Source of the DNA: Roseovarius pacificus
GTDB lineage: Bacteria; Pseudomonadota; Alphaproteobacteria; Rhodobacterales; Rhodobacteraceae
Assembly (NCBI RefSeq): GCF_900142665.1
Contig: NZ_FRBR01000017.1
Span: forward strand, 1-54,948
Reading direction: 5' to 3'
Length of the DNA: 54,948 nt
The position numbers and the translations under genes were made by a program. A model generated the notes under the pieces. The model searched no databases. It was not told the DNA's origin and worked only from the letters and a program-made list of their open reading frames with translations. Positions within the stretch are counted from its first letter, which is position 1. Every line of letters begins with the position of its first letter. Below are positions 1-9,373 of this stretch, piece by piece.

Positions 1-25
1 GCTCAGGTGCGAGAAAACCGTCAGT

Positions 26-411
26 TCATTCGAAGCCTTCGTCAACCTCGCATGTACAATGGCATGGATCGCTTAAATGCAGACGCTGCCTAGGGCTATC
101 ACTGCAAAGCACGAGTTCATTGGCATTCTCGAGTTCAACGAGTGACTTGGCAATTGCTTGAGCAAGGCTTCTTTCATCTGCTATCAATTTGCACCTATCC
201 GATACACGACCATAGCAACCCAAGTTCGCACGAGCTAGGCGAGCCTCCCTGTCATTTACAGCAGTATCTTCAAGCTCTGGGAAGATCGCAAGAGCTGCCT
301 TCCAAACATCGTGCAGTATCTGTCAATTTGAGCTGATTGTGTTGAGAAACTCTGCAACCTGAAAATCGCCTCAATCCTGACATCGCTGTAATTGGTGCCG
401 ATGGCTCTCAT
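26..411 (-). pseudogene. Decayed hypothetical gene with one frameshift
   Basis: Read on the minus strand, a frame starting at an ATG near 411 (MRAIGTNYSD) runs to about 325. A second frame stays open from there to a stop at 26 (HDVWKAALAIFPELEDT onward, ending DEGFE). The two join if one base is lost or gained near 325, giving a protein of about 125-130 residues. The second frame has no good start codon of its own. The local base composition is clearly AT-richer than the rest of the window, which suggests transferred and decaying DNA. I do not recognise the family. A chance open frame remains possible. Confidence 0.3.
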
Positions 412-617
412 GCGAACTTCGCCCTCGCCCGACCACACCCCGTAATGCCATATCCTTCACCTCGCCTAATCACGGCCTGCACACCGCGTGCCGACACCCC
501 GGTTATGACGCAAACTGATTAACCGGGCGTTACCCCGAGGCGCGCCGGTTTCCGCAACGCCCCAAACACCCCGGTTTGCGCCCCTCATGGACGCAAATTC
601 CCGAACACCCCCCGATT

Positions 618-655
618 TTCGTACAAAACCCGCGTACACATCGTACAAAACGTAC
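618..655. repeat. CGTAC repeat cluster (locus 1)
   Basis: CGTAC occurs at 620, 633, 642 and 651, so the spacings are 13, 9 and 9 bases. Most copies sit in a TTCGTACAAAAC context. The cluster begins 6 bases past the stop codon of the methyltransferase gene. The 14-mer TTCGTACAAAACCC at 618-631 is found again, inverted, at 16546-16559. The rest of 412-617 has no gene I can support; it contains several CACCCCGGTT-like words. Confidence 0.6.
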
Positions 656-660
656 GAAAC

Positions 661-1422
661 TCAGACCGGCTTGGCCTCGGGCTTGGGTTTGGGCTTGAGC
701 ACCTCCAGCGGGCGGCGCACCGTCTCGCGCAATCCCGGCCCCGACGGGGCCTGCACCCGCTTGGTCGCCTCGACCAGCAGCACGCCCCCCGACACCACCA
801 TCGAGAATCGTCCGCCCAGCCGCTCCCACATCCCCGCCGTCCTGCGCCAGAACCGCCCTTCCGAGGGCGGCTGGTACAGGGTCGTCGCATGGCCGATGGG
901 CAGAAAGCTGTGCAATTTCAACTGGTTCTCAAGCTGGCTTTGCGAATAGGGGCGGCCGTATCCGAACGGTGTCTTGTCCGAGCGCGACCACAGCCCGGCC
1001 CGGTTCGGCACCATGAACAGCGCCGATCCCCCCGGCCCCAGCACCCGCCAGCATTCCTCCAGCAGCGCACCGGGGTTCTCGCTGGTTTCCAGCCCGTGCA
1101 TCACCAGCAACTTGTCCACCCGCCCCGTTTCCAGCGGCCAGAGGGTCTCCTCGCACAGCACCGAGACATTCGCCATCCCCTGCGGCCAGCCGATAACCCC
1201 TTGAGGTCCCGGCATTAATCCGATCACCCGCCGCGCATCCTGGAGGTAGGGGCGCAGGAAGGGCACCGCGAATCCGAACCCCACCACCGTCTGCCCCTGC
1301 GCCTCGGGCCAGAACTGCAACACCTGTTCACGCACCGCCTTCTGCACCGCCCGCCCCAATCGGCTGCGATAATAGAAGTTCCGAAGGTCCTGCACGTCCA
1401 GATGCATTGCAGCCAAGCCCAT
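661..1422 (-). CDS. Class I SAM-dependent methyltransferase-like protein
   Basis: This 253-residue protein has the order of a methyltransferase type 11 domain. A degenerate SAM-binding segment ([11 protein letters not shown], about residue 47) is followed by an acidic or hydrophobic strand region, [13 protein letters not shown] near residue 125 (the usual post-motif helix and loop) and a FMVPNR strand. The C-terminus is a Pro/Lys-rich tail ([12 protein letters not shown]). The substrate is unknown. The gene is divergent from gloB with only about 47 bases between the starts, an arrangement I know from roseobacters. An in-frame ATG at 1407 (MHLDVQDL) is an alternative start, and neither has a strong ribosome binding site. 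Confidence 0.75.
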   Translation of the reverse strand: MGLAAMHLDVQDLRNFYYRSRLGRAVQKAVREQVLQFWPEAQGQTVVGFGFAVPFLRPYLQDARRVIGLMPGPQGVIGWPQGMANVSVLCEETLWPLETGRVDKLLVMHGLETSENPGALLEECWRVLGPGGSALFMVPNRAGLWSRSDKTPFGYGRPYSQSQLENQLKLHSFLPIGHATTLYQPPSEGRFWRRTAGMWERLGGRFSMVVSGGVLLVEATKRVQAPSGPGLRETVRRPLEVLKPKPKPEAKPV

Positions 1423-1469
1423 GATCGGTCAGTCTTGGCTTATCATTAACCGGCAATCGGGAAAACACC

Positions 1470-2237
1470 ATGACCCTTGAGATCGAAACCATTCCCTGCC
1501 TTTCGGACAATTACGCCTATCTGGCGCATGACCCCGATACCGGCATGACCGCGGCCATTGACGTCCCCGAGGCCGCGCCCATCCTCGCCATGCTGGACGA
1601 AAAAGAGTGGCTTCTCAGTCATGTGCTGATCACGCATCATCATGCCGACCATGTGGATGGCCTTCCCGAACTGCTGGAAAACGCGCCCGCCAGGGTGATC
1701 GGCGCCGCCGTCGACGCCCACCGCCTGCCCCCCCTCGACATCGCGGTCGAGGACGGAGACACGATCACCATCGGCAACGCCACCGGCCATGTCATGGACG
1801 TATCCGGCCACACCGTCGGCCATATCGCCTTTCATTTCCCCGAAAGCGCCGCCGTGTTCACCGCCGACAGCCTGATGGCGCTCGGCTGCGGGCGGGTGTT
1901 CGAGGGCACGATGGAGCAGATGTGGAACAGCCTGTCCAAGCTCGCCGCCCTGCCCCCCGAAACCACCGTCTGTTCAGGCCATGAATACACGCAGGCAAAC
2001 GCAAAATTCGCGCTGACTATTGACCCCGACAATCCTGCGCTTACATCACGTGCAGCCGCGGTGGACGCCGCCCGCGCCAAGGGCCACCCCACCGTTCCCT
2101 CGAAACTGTCCGAGGAACTGGCCACCAATCCGTTTCTGCGCGCTGCAGACCCCGCGATTCAGGCCAACCTCGGCATGACCGGCAAGGACCCAGCTGAGGT
2201 GTTTGCCGAAATCCGGCGCCGCAAGGACCGGTTCTGA
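1470..2237 (+). CDS. gloB: Hydroxyacylglutathione hydrolase (glyoxalase II)
   Basis: This enzyme hydrolyses S-lactoylglutathione to D-lactate and glutathione, the second step of methylglyoxal detoxification in the cytoplasm. The 255 residues match the family length. The metallo-beta-lactamase motif THHHADHVDG is present, with metal ligands H56, H58, D60 and H61. Further ligand regions are SGHTVGH near residue 113 and CSGHEYT near residue 170. The C-terminal glutathione-binding region ends in EIRRRKDRF, typical of GloB. It is divergent from the methyltransferase gene. A TTAACCGG word lies just upstream, but I cannot assign it. Confidence 0.95.
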   Translation: MTLEIETIPCLSDNYAYLAHDPDTGMTAAIDVPEAAPILAMLDEKEWLLSHVLITHHHADHVDGLPELLENAPARVIGAAVDAHRLPPLDIAVEDGDTITIGNATGHVMDVSGHTVGHIAFHFPESAAVFTADSLMALGCGRVFEGTMEQMWNSLSKLAALPPETTVCSGHEYTQANAKFALTIDPDNPALTSRAAAVDAARAKGHPTVPSKLSEELATNPFLRAADPAIQANLGMTGKDPAEVFAEIRRRKDRF

Positions 2238-2389
2238 TGTCCGATATGCCGCAAATCCCGTCTCGCGCCGCGAAAGTGAACGGATTTGTCCAAAAAAAAC
2301 TTGAAGCCACGGCCATATCGACCAAACTTTAATACTATGAGGCCACGGTCGGACCGACGCCTCCGACCCAGATCAGAAGGAGCATCCTC

Positions 2390-4723
2390 GTGCCTTCATT
2401 CTCGAACACGCTGGAACAGGCAATCCACGCGGCACTGGCCCTGGCCAATGCCCGCCAGCACGAATTCGCCACGCTCGAACATCTTCTGCTGGCACTGATA
2501 GACGAACCCGACGCCGCCCGCGTTCTCAAGGCATGCAGCGTCGACACCGAAGATTTGCGCGGCACCCTGGTCGAGTTCATCGACGAAGACCTCTCCAACC
2601 TCGTGACCGACATCGAAGGCTCCGAGGCCGTGCCGACCGCCGCCTTCCAGCGTGTGATCCAGCGCGCGGCGATCCATGTCCAGTCCTCGGGCCGGACCGA
2701 AGTCACCGGCGCAAACGTGCTGGTCGCGATTTTCGCCGAGCGCGAATCGAATGCCGCCTATTTCCTTCAGGAACAGGACATGACGCGCTATGACGCGGTG
2801 AACTTCATCGCCCATGGCGTGGCCAAAGACCCTGCTTATGGCGAGGCCCGCCCGGTCAGCGGCGCCGAAGAAAACGACACCGATAACTCACACACGCAGT
2901 CCGAATCCGACGCGGTCGAAGCCAGTGAATCCGCGCTTGCCAAATATTGTGTCGACCTGAACGAGAAATCGCGCCGCGGTGACGTGGATCCGTTGATCGG
3001 GCGCGCCTCCGAGGTCGAGCGTTGCATTCAGGTGCTGTGCCGCCGCCGCAAGAACAATCCGCTCCTGGTCGGCGACCCCGGCGTCGGCAAAACCGCTATC
3101 GCCGAAGGCCTGGCGCACAAGATCGTCAAGGGCGACACGCCCGAGGTTCTGGCCAACACCACGATCTACAGCCTCGACATGGGGGCGCTTCTGGCCGGTA
3201 CACGCTATCGCGGCGATTTCGAAGAGCGGCTCAAGGCCGTTGTGACCGAGCTCGAGGCCCACCCCGACGCGGTGCTGTTCATCGACGAAATCCATACCGT
3301 GATCGGCGCGGGCGCCACCTCGGGCGGGGCGATGGATGCCTCGAACCTGCTGAAACCCGCGCTTCAGGGCGGCAAGCTGCGCTGCATGGGCTCGACCACC
3401 TACAAGGAATTCCGCCAGCATTTCGAAAAGGACCGCGCGCTGTCGCGCCGGTTCCAGAAAATCGACGTGGTGGAACCCACCACCGACGATACGGTCAAGA
3501 TCCTCAAGGGCCTCAAACCCTATTTCGAGGAACATCACAGCGTCAAATACACCAATGACGCCATCAGGACCGCCGTCGATCTGTCGGCGCGTTACATCAA
3601 CGACCGCAAACTGCCCGACAAGGCCATCGACGTGATTGACGAGGCCGGTGCCGCCCAGCATCTGTTGGCCGCCTCCAAACGCCGCAAATCCATCGGCACC
3701 AAGGAGATCGAGGCGGTTGTCGCCAAAATGGCCCGCATCCCGCCCAAGAACGTCTCCAAGGACGATGCCGAGGTGCTGAAAGACCTTGAGAAAACGCTCA
3801 AGCGTGTCGTGTTCGGACAGGACAAGGCGATCGAAGCGCTGTCGAGCGCGATCAAGCTGTCGCGCGCGGGCCTGCGCGAGCCGGAAAAACCCATCGGCAA
3901 CTACCTGTTCGCCGGTCCCACCGGCGTGGGCAAGACCGAGGTCGCCAAGCAACTGGCCGATACCCTGGGCGTGGAACTGTTGCGTTTCGACATGTCCGAA
4001 TACATGGAGAAACACGCCGTTTCGCGCCTGATCGGCGCGCCTCCGGGCTATGTGGGCTTTGATCAGGGCGGTCTGCTGACCGACGGTGTCGATCAGCACC
4101 CGCATTGCGTGCTGCTGCTGGACGAGATCGAAAAAGCGCACCCGGATGTCTACAACATCCTGTTGCAGGTGATGGATCACGGCACGCTGACCGATCACAA
4201 CGGCCGCACCGTGGATTTCCGCAATGTCGTGCTGATCATGACCTCGAACGCGGGCGCCACCGAACAGGCGAAATCCGCCGTGGGCTTTGGCCGCGACCGC
4301 CGCGAGGGCGAAGACACCGCCGCGATCGAACGCACCTTTACGCCGGAATTCCGCAACCGTCTGGACGCGGTGATTTCCTTCGGCCCGCTGCCGAAAGAGG
4401 TGATCCTGCAAGTGGTCGAGAAGTTCGTGCTTCAACTCGAAGCGCAACTGCTGGATCGCAACGTGACCATCGAACTGACCAAACCCGCCGCCGAATGGCT
4501 GGCCGACAAGGGCTATGACGACAAGATGGGCGCTCGCCCCTTGGCCCGCGTCATTCAGGAACACATCAAGAAACCCCTGGCCGAGGAATTGCTGTTCGGC
4601 AAACTGGCCAAGGGCGGTTTGGTCAGGGTTGGCGTCAAGGACGGTCAGATCGACCTGCACCTCGCCGGACCGGACCGCCCGCGCCTGTCGGGCAAGAAAC
4701 CACCCTTGCTGACGGCGGACTGA
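2390..4723 (+). CDS. clpA: ClpA, ATPase subunit of the Clp protease
   Basis: ClpA is the AAA+ unfoldase that feeds substrates, including N-degron substrates delivered by ClpS, to ClpP. The 777-residue protein has the Clp N-domain repeats (1-145), then AAA-1 with Walker A GDPGVGKT at 228-235 and Walker B FIDEIH near 297, then AAA-2 with Walker A GPTGVGKT at 509-516. The start is GTG at 2390, preceded by AGAAGGAG. The final 20 residues, rich in Pro and Lys, are slightly longer than in E. coli ClpA (758). No clpS lies next to it in this window. Its stop overlaps the next start by one base (TGATG), so the peptidase gene is probably cotranscribed. Confidence 0.96.
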   Translation: MPSFSNTLEQAIHAALALANARQHEFATLEHLLLALIDEPDAARVLKACSVDTEDLRGTLVEFIDEDLSNLVTDIEGSEAVPTAAFQRVIQRAAIHVQSSGRTEVTGANVLVAIFAERESNAAYFLQEQDMTRYDAVNFIAHGVAKDPAYGEARPVSGAEENDTDNSHTQSESDAVEASESALAKYCVDLNEKSRRGDVDPLIGRASEVERCIQVLCRRRKNNPLLVGDPGVGKTAIAEGLAHKIVKGDTPEVLANTTIYSLDMGALLAGTRYRGDFEERLKAVVTELEAHPDAVLFIDEIHTVIGAGATSGGAMDASNLLKPALQGGKLRCMGSTTYKEFRQHFEKDRALSRRFQKIDVVEPTTDDTVKILKGLKPYFEEHHSVKYTNDAIRTAVDLSARYINDRKLPDKAIDVIDEAGAAQHLLAASKRRKSIGTKEIEAVVAKMARIPPKNVSKDDAEVLKDLEKTLKRVVFGQDKAIEALSSAIKLSRAGLREPEKPIGNYLFAGPTGVGKTEVAKQLADTLGVELLRFDMSEYMEKHAVSRLIGAPPGYVGFDQGGLLTDGVDQHPHCVLLLDEIEKAHPDVYNILLQVMDHGTLTDHNGRTVDFRNVVLIMTSNAGATEQAKSAVGFGRDRREGEDTAAIERTFTPEFRNRLDAVISFGPLPKEVILQVVEKFVLQLEAQLLDRNVTIELTKPAAEWLADKGYDDKMGARPLARVIQEHIKKPLAEELLFGKLAKGGLVRVGVKDGQIDLHLAGPDRPRLSGKKPPLLTAD

Positions 4724-5700
4724 TGCCGGGCCTGCGGGCTGCGTTCTGTACATTCCTGCTTTCGGCGGCCGCCCCCGCGGTCGCCGAAATGCCGCGTTTG
4801 TCCCTGCCCATCGACTGTGCGCTTGGCGAAACCTGCTATGTCGAGGATTACGTCGATACCGATCCCGGCTCCGGACAGCGCGACTATGCCTGCGGCTTGA
4901 AAAGCCGCGACGGCCATCGCGGCACCGATATCGTCCTGTTGTCCTTCGAGGCGATGGACCAGGGTGTCAGGGTTCTGGCCGCCGCACCGGGTATTGTTGC
5001 CGCCACCCGCGATGGTGTCACGGACGTGGCCGTTACGCCGGATAACCGCGCCGGTATCGAGGGCCGCGAATGCGGCAATGCCGTGCGGATCGACCATGGC
5101 GATGGCTGGCAGACGCTCTATTGCCACATGAAACAGGGCAGTATCGCGGTTGAAAAGGGCCAGAAGGTGCAGTCGGGCGACATTCTCGGGCTCGTCGGCC
5201 TCAGCGGGCTGACGAACGTGCCCCATGTCCATCTGGGCGTGCTGAAGGACGGGCAGATCGTCGATCCGTTCCAGCCGCAGGCCACCGATACATGCGGCAT
5301 GGCCTCGGGCGGGGGCATGTGGCGCGATGCCCCCGGCTATGACCGCGCGGGCCTGTTCACCGCCGGGTTTTCCACGGCAGTTCCCGGGTTCGACGCCGTG
5401 AAATCGGGCGCTGCACGGGTGCGCGAAACCGCACCGGATCAGGCACTGGTCCTCTATGGCCACGCCTTCTATGCCAAACCGGGCGATGTCCTGACCCTCA
5501 GCGCCGCTGGCCCCAAGGGTGAGATTTTCCGCCAGGAGATCACACTGGAAAACCCGCAGGCGCAACTGTTCCGGGCCTTCGGGCGCCACGCCCCCGAAGA
5601 TGGCTGGCCCCAGGGCGATTATCGCGGCTATGTCCGGCTGACGCGCGACGGGCGGGTGATCGCCGTGCGCCACGCCGATATCGCCGTTACTTCCCGGTAA
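4723..5700 (+). CDS. Secreted M23 family metallopeptidase
   Basis: This is a probable LytM/lysostaphin-type zinc peptidase acting on peptidoglycan cross-links in the periplasm. An N-terminal signal peptide (FCTFLLSAAAPAVAE) is visible, with cleavage expected near residue 21. Zinc ligands appear as H65 and D69 (HRGTD) and H170 in HVHLG, with the additional catalytic H168. All residues needed for activity are therefore present, so it is not a degenerate EnvC-type activator. The protein has 325 residues. The C-terminal 120 residues form a second domain without a recognised family. The gene overlaps clpA by one base, and its 3' end overlaps that of the converging OmpA/MotB-like gene by 14 bases. 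Confidence 0.88.
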   Translation: MPGLRAAFCTFLLSAAAPAVAEMPRLSLPIDCALGETCYVEDYVDTDPGSGQRDYACGLKSRDGHRGTDIVLLSFEAMDQGVRVLAAAPGIVAATRDGVTDVAVTPDNRAGIEGRECGNAVRIDHGDGWQTLYCHMKQGSIAVEKGQKVQSGDILGLVGLSGLTNVPHVHLGVLKDGQIVDPFQPQATDTCGMASGGGMWRDAPGYDRAGLFTAGFSTAVPGFDAVKSGAARVRETAPDQALVLYGHAFYAKPGDVLTLSAAGPKGEIFRQEITLENPQAQLFRAFGRHAPEDGWPQGDYRGYVRLTRDGRVIAVRHADIAVTSR

Positions 5701-7495
5701 ATTTCAACTCGATCCGCCGGTTCTGCGCCCGCGCCTCCGCTGTATCGGCGGGGTTGACCGGCTGGTATTGCCCGAACCCGTTGGCCGACAGCCGCGCGGG
5801 CGGCAGCCCAAGCGCGTCGATCATATAACGCACCACCGACAAGGCCCGTGCCTGACTGAGTTCCCAGTTGTCGGCAAAGGCCGCGCCGGGGCGAACCGGC
5901 ACATCGTCCGTATGCCCATCCACCTGCAAGACCCAGTCGATCTCGGGCGGGATATCGTCGATCACATCGCTCAGAATGTCGGCGACATTGGCGATCTGCC
6001 CGCGTCCGGCAGCAGACAATTCCGCCTCGCCCGGCGCAAACAACACCTCCGAGGAAAACACGAACCGGTCGCCTTCGATCCGAATCCCCTGATGCGTGCC
6101 CAGAACGTCGCGCAACCGCCCGAAGAATTCCGAACGATAGCGTTCCAGATCCTCTTTCTGCTCTTCCAGCAATTTCGCACGGGCCTCTTCGGCCTCGCGG
6201 CGGCGGCGTTCTTCAGCGGCGACACGGGCAAGCGCGGTGTTCAACTCGTTACCGAGCGATTGCAACTGCACGTCCGAGGCCGCCTCACGCGCCCGCGCGT
6301 CATCCAGCAATCCCTGCAATTGCGATAACTGCTCTCGCAACGCGGCGACCTGACGGTTCAAAAGTGCCTGCTGCTTCTGCGCTTCGCTGGCGACCTCCTG
6401 TTGCTCGGCCAGTTTGTCCCGCGCCTGCGCCAACAGCACAGCGCGCTGTTCGGCTTCGCTCATCCGGTCTTCGGCGCGTGTTTCGGCCTCGGCCCTGGCC
6501 GCCAGGGCCGCAGCCAGACGCGCACGCAGATCACCGACATCGCCCATTTCGGCCAGTTGCGCCTCAAGCTCGGCAATCCGCGCCTCGCTCTGCGCCAGAT
6601 CCTCGCCGGTCTCCTCCCGTGCCAGCAGCGCGGCAGCCAGACGTTCGTCCAGATCCTCTTGCGCGACCTCGGCAGCGGCCAGCAGCGTCAGGGTTTCCTC
6701 GGCGCGCTTGCGCTGTTCCTCCAGTGCCAAGGTCATCGAGGTCAGTTCCGCATCGGCATTCTTCAGCTTTTCACGCAACGCTTCGGCGGCGGCGGCCTCG
6801 GCCAGACGCGCCTTTTCCTCTTCGCTCAACTCGGTCTCAAGCTGATTGACCTGCCGTGTCAATTCCGCCTGCTCCGCTTCGCTGTCCGCCGCGTCGGCAC
6901 GCAGATCGGCCACCAAAGCCTCGAGCGCCTCGCGTCTGGCGGCGGCCAGACGGGCGGCCTCTTCGCCTGCGCTCACCTCGTCCCGCAGGTTCGACAAGGC
7001 CAGTTGCAGCGCCTCCTGCTCCGAGATCAACTCCGCCCGCTCGCTTTCCAGATCGGAAACCTGCCCAAGCGCGCGATCCCGCTCCGACAGCAACCCGGCG
7101 ACCTGTTCCTCGAAACTTGCGATCCGGCCCTGCGCCGCACCGAGGGCTGCCGCCTGCTCCTCGGTCTGGCTGCGCAGGGTCGCGATCAGAGCCGCCTGTT
7201 CTTCCTGCCGGGCGCGGGCATCGCCAAGCGTGACCGTCAACTCACCCACGCGCTCGCTCAACGTCGCATTGCGGTCGCGCTCCAGCCCTAGCGCCTGCGC
7301 CAGCGCATCCACCTCCGCCGACAATTCATCCAGTTTGCTGGCCTGCCCGGTGATGGTTTCCCGCAGAGCGAACTGCACGATCATGAAAATGGTCAGCACG
7401 AACATCAGAACCAGCAACAGGCCGGTCATCGCATCCACGAATCCCGGCCAGATCGAAGCCTGGAAACGTGCGCCGGTGCGCCGGGACAGCGCCAT
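5687..7495 (-). CDS. MotB-like protein: one TM helix, long coiled coil, OmpA domain
   Basis: This 602-residue protein begins with one membrane helix (about 15-45) in the context WPGFVDAMTGLLLVLMF. Asp21 sits where MotB carries its proton-binding Asp. About 400 residues of Ala/Glu/Arg-rich coiled coil follow (roughly 55-460). The C-terminus is an OmpA-type peptidoglycan-binding domain (FSSEVLFAPGEAELS, QVDGHTDDVP, LSANGFGQYQP). The predicted topology puts the coil and OmpA domain in the periplasm. It follows the MotA/ExbB-like gene by 3 bases on the same strand, so the two probably form an ion-driven complex. The role is not established. It is not the usual flagellar MotB, which lacks such a coil. 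Confidence 0.85.
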   Translation of the reverse strand: MALSRRTGARFQASIWPGFVDAMTGLLLVLMFVLTIFMIVQFALRETITGQASKLDELSAEVDALAQALGLERDRNATLSERVGELTVTLGDARARQEEQAALIATLRSQTEEQAAALGAAQGRIASFEEQVAGLLSERDRALGQVSDLESERAELISEQEALQLALSNLRDEVSAGEEAARLAAARREALEALVADLRADAADSEAEQAELTRQVNQLETELSEEEKARLAEAAAAEALREKLKNADAELTSMTLALEEQRKRAEETLTLLAAAEVAQEDLDERLAAALLAREETGEDLAQSEARIAELEAQLAEMGDVGDLRARLAAALAARAEAETRAEDRMSEAEQRAVLLAQARDKLAEQQEVASEAQKQQALLNRQVAALREQLSQLQGLLDDARAREAASDVQLQSLGNELNTALARVAAEERRRREAEEARAKLLEEQKEDLERYRSEFFGRLRDVLGTHQGIRIEGDRFVFSSEVLFAPGEAELSAAGRGQIANVADILSDVIDDIPPEIDWVLQVDGHTDDVPVRPGAAFADNWELSQARALSVVRYMIDALGLPPARLSANGFGQYQPVNPADTAEARAQNRRIELKFTGK

Positions 7496-7498
7496 CGC

Positions 7499-8725
7499 CT
7501 AGCTCTCCTGCCTGTCGTCGGCGTTCGGATGCATGGGCGGTGTCATACCGGGCCGCGTGTCGCGCATCTGGTTGAAAATCCGGGTCAACGCCGCCAGATC
7601 GGTGCGCAGTTCGGTCATCGTTTCCTGACGCCCGGCGCTGATCTCCTCGAGAATGCGCAGCATCTGCACGTCGATCGAGCGCAGGCGCATCCGGCTTTCG
7701 GCATCCAGACCGGACTCCCCGCCACTCTTGACCTGGTGCTCCTGAATAACGTCGATCAAACGTTCCTGCCCCTCGGCCACCCGTGTCAGGGCCGCGTTCA
7801 CCGGGTTTGAGCCGCTCATCCGGTGGGTCAGGCGTTCGATGGAATCCGCCAGAACGCCCAGTTTTTCATCCACCATGGCACGGCTGACATCGGATTGGGT
7901 CAGCACCGTCTGAAGGCTGTCCATCTGCCCGGCCATGTAATCCAGCACATGTGCCACGGCACCGGCCTCCCCGCTTCCTTCCCCGTCCCCCGAGGAAAAG
8001 CCGACCCGCGTGATCGTGGACATCCATTCCTCGAGCTCGCGATAGAACCGGTTCTGCCCGTGACTGGCGAACAATTCCAGCAGGCCCACCACCAAAGACC
8101 CGGCCAACCCAAGCAGGGACGAGGCAAAGGCCACGCCCATGCCGCCAAGCTGCGCCTCCAGCCCGGTCATCAGCCGGTTGAACACCTCGACACCGCCTTC
8201 GCCCTCTTGCGGGGCAAGGCTCCGGATCGTGTCGACCACCGCCGGAACAGTGGTGGCAAGACCATAGAACGTCCCCAGAAGGCCAAGGAAAATCAGCATG
8301 TTGACGATATAACGCGTGATCTCGCGCGCCTCGTCGATCCGCTGCGCCACCGAATCCAGTATCGACCGCGCCGAGGTCGAGGCGATCTGCATCCGCTTGC
8401 CGCGCTGGCGCAACAAGGTGGCCAGCGGCGCCAGCAACAGCGGCGCCTTGATCATCTCGTGGCCCGGATACTGGGCGGCAAACCCTTCGATCCAGCGGAC
8501 CGATCCGATCAGCTGGAACACCTGCCAGAAACAGGCCACCACGCCGATCACGAACACGAACAGGATGAACCCGTTCAGCCACGGATTGGCCTGAAATACC
8601 GGCAACACCCGCGGCAGGGCCAGAAAGGCCCCGGCGGCTGTCAGCCCCAGAACGATCAGCATCAGAACGATCTGGCGAACAGGGCGTGAAAACTGCGGCT
8701 CGACCTCGCGGTCCGGCTGGTCCAT
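7499..8725 (-). CDS. MotA/TolQ/ExbB-type proton channel protein
   Basis: This 408-residue inner-membrane protein has two N-terminal helices (about 17-40 and 48-70), then a cytoplasmic segment. The paired channel helices of the MotA/ExbB family follow (MLIFLGLLGTFYGLATTVP and GMGVAFASSLLGLAGSLVVG). The long cytoplasmic C-terminus is predicted helical. I chose the ATG at 8725 (MDQPDREVEP), which has GGGAG upstream. The frame is open further upstream, but there it only shadows the cyclotransferase gene. It is the likely stator partner of the OmpA/MotB-like protein encoded 3 bases downstream. The absence of ExbD or TolR genes argues against a TonB or Tol energiser. Confidence 0.85.
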   Translation of the reverse strand: MDQPDREVEPQFSRPVRQIVLMLIVLGLTAAGAFLALPRVLPVFQANPWLNGFILFVFVIGVVACFWQVFQLIGSVRWIEGFAAQYPGHEMIKAPLLLAPLATLLRQRGKRMQIASTSARSILDSVAQRIDEAREITRYIVNMLIFLGLLGTFYGLATTVPAVVDTIRSLAPQEGEGGVEVFNRLMTGLEAQLGGMGVAFASSLLGLAGSLVVGLLELFASHGQNRFYRELEEWMSTITRVGFSSGDGEGSGEAGAVAHVLDYMAGQMDSLQTVLTQSDVSRAMVDEKLGVLADSIERLTHRMSGSNPVNAALTRVAEGQERLIDVIQEHQVKSGGESGLDAESRMRLRSIDVQMLRILEEISAGRQETMTELRTDLAALTRIFNQMRDTRPGMTPPMHPNADDRQES

Positions 8726-8793
8726 CTGGACGGCTCCCGGCTCTGGTTCTCGTTGCGCCAACCCTACGCGCACACGGCTTTCAAGCCAAGGGC

Positions 8794-9324
8794 TTATGCG
8801 CCGATCGCCCGCACCCGCCGCGTCAGCCACGCCAGATCGCTGTCGATGATGCCCAACTCGTCCAGATGAGCGGCAGTGTTGAACAGATATTCGGTGTTCG
8901 GCCCGCGCCCGCCCACGGCCCGCGCGATGATATGCGCCTGCTCTTCCAGGTCCATCCCCCCGCAATACTGCACATGATCCGGGTCGATCACATAGGTCAG
9001 CGCCTCGACCTCGCGGCCATCGGCCAGATGGATGGTCAGCCGTTTTTCCAGATAGGCCGACGAAATGAGTTCCCGCTCGCGCAGATAGGCCAGAACCTGA
9101 TCCTGCTCGTGATCGGCCACCGACAGGCCCACGCCCCGGCACTGCGCGCCCTCGGCAGCATCCAGCGCCAGCACGAGGCCCGGCTCGGCCTCGGTGCCCC
9201 GGTGATGGATCGAGCGCATGCAGAAACTGCGGTGATAGCCCGGCAAGGTGGCGATCACCCGATCCTGCACGTCAAAGCCCGGATTCCACACCAGCGATCC
9301 ATAGCCAAAGACCCACATCGTCAT
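8794..9324 (-). CDS. ChaC-like gamma-glutamylcyclotransferase
   Basis: This is a predicted glutathione-specific gamma-glutamylcyclotransferase, splitting glutathione to 5-oxoproline and Cys-Gly in the cytoplasm. The N-terminal signature VFGYGSLVWNPGF (residues 5-17) is the substrate-binding loop of the ChaC family. The 176-residue length fits ChaC2-type proteins. The conserved segments GYHRSFC and YLFNTAAHL are also present. The start codon is the ATG at 9324 (MTMWVFGYG); the second ATG two codons on is also possible. The ExbB-like gene lies 68 bases downstream on the same strand and may be cotranscribed, though no functional link is obvious. Confidence 0.88.
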   Translation of the reverse strand: MTMWVFGYGSLVWNPGFDVQDRVIATLPGYHRSFCMRSIHHRGTEAEPGLVLALDAAEGAQCRGVGLSVADHEQDQVLAYLRERELISSAYLEKRLTIHLADGREVEALTYVIDPDHVQYCGGMDLEEQAHIIARAVGGRGPNTEYLFNTAAHLDELGIIDSDLAWLTRRVRAIGA

Positions 9325-9373
9325 TTTACTGTCCCTCGCGCTTTTGAAGTCTTAAACACCATCGCGAACCGTC

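Noticed and set aside
2238..2389. CTTGAA and CCATAT words upstream of clpA as a heat-shock promoter
   Set aside because: The spacing does not fit sigma32, and no convincing sigma70 pair was found either.
2888..4753. 621-codon minus-strand frame opposite clpA
   Set aside because: It is antisense to a clearly conserved AAA+ gene and has the His/Gly/Gln-rich composition of GC-rich shadow frames.
5687..8725. Zorya anti-phage system
   Set aside because: A MotA/MotB-like pair is present, but the long coil is on the periplasmic MotB-like subunit, and no ZorC, ZorD or ZorE gene or defence neighbours are seen.
8726..9142. 139-codon upstream extension of the MotA/ExbB-like gene
   Set aside because: It overlaps the ChaC gene in another frame, has low-complexity Gly/Arg composition, and a good start with GGGAG exists at 8725.
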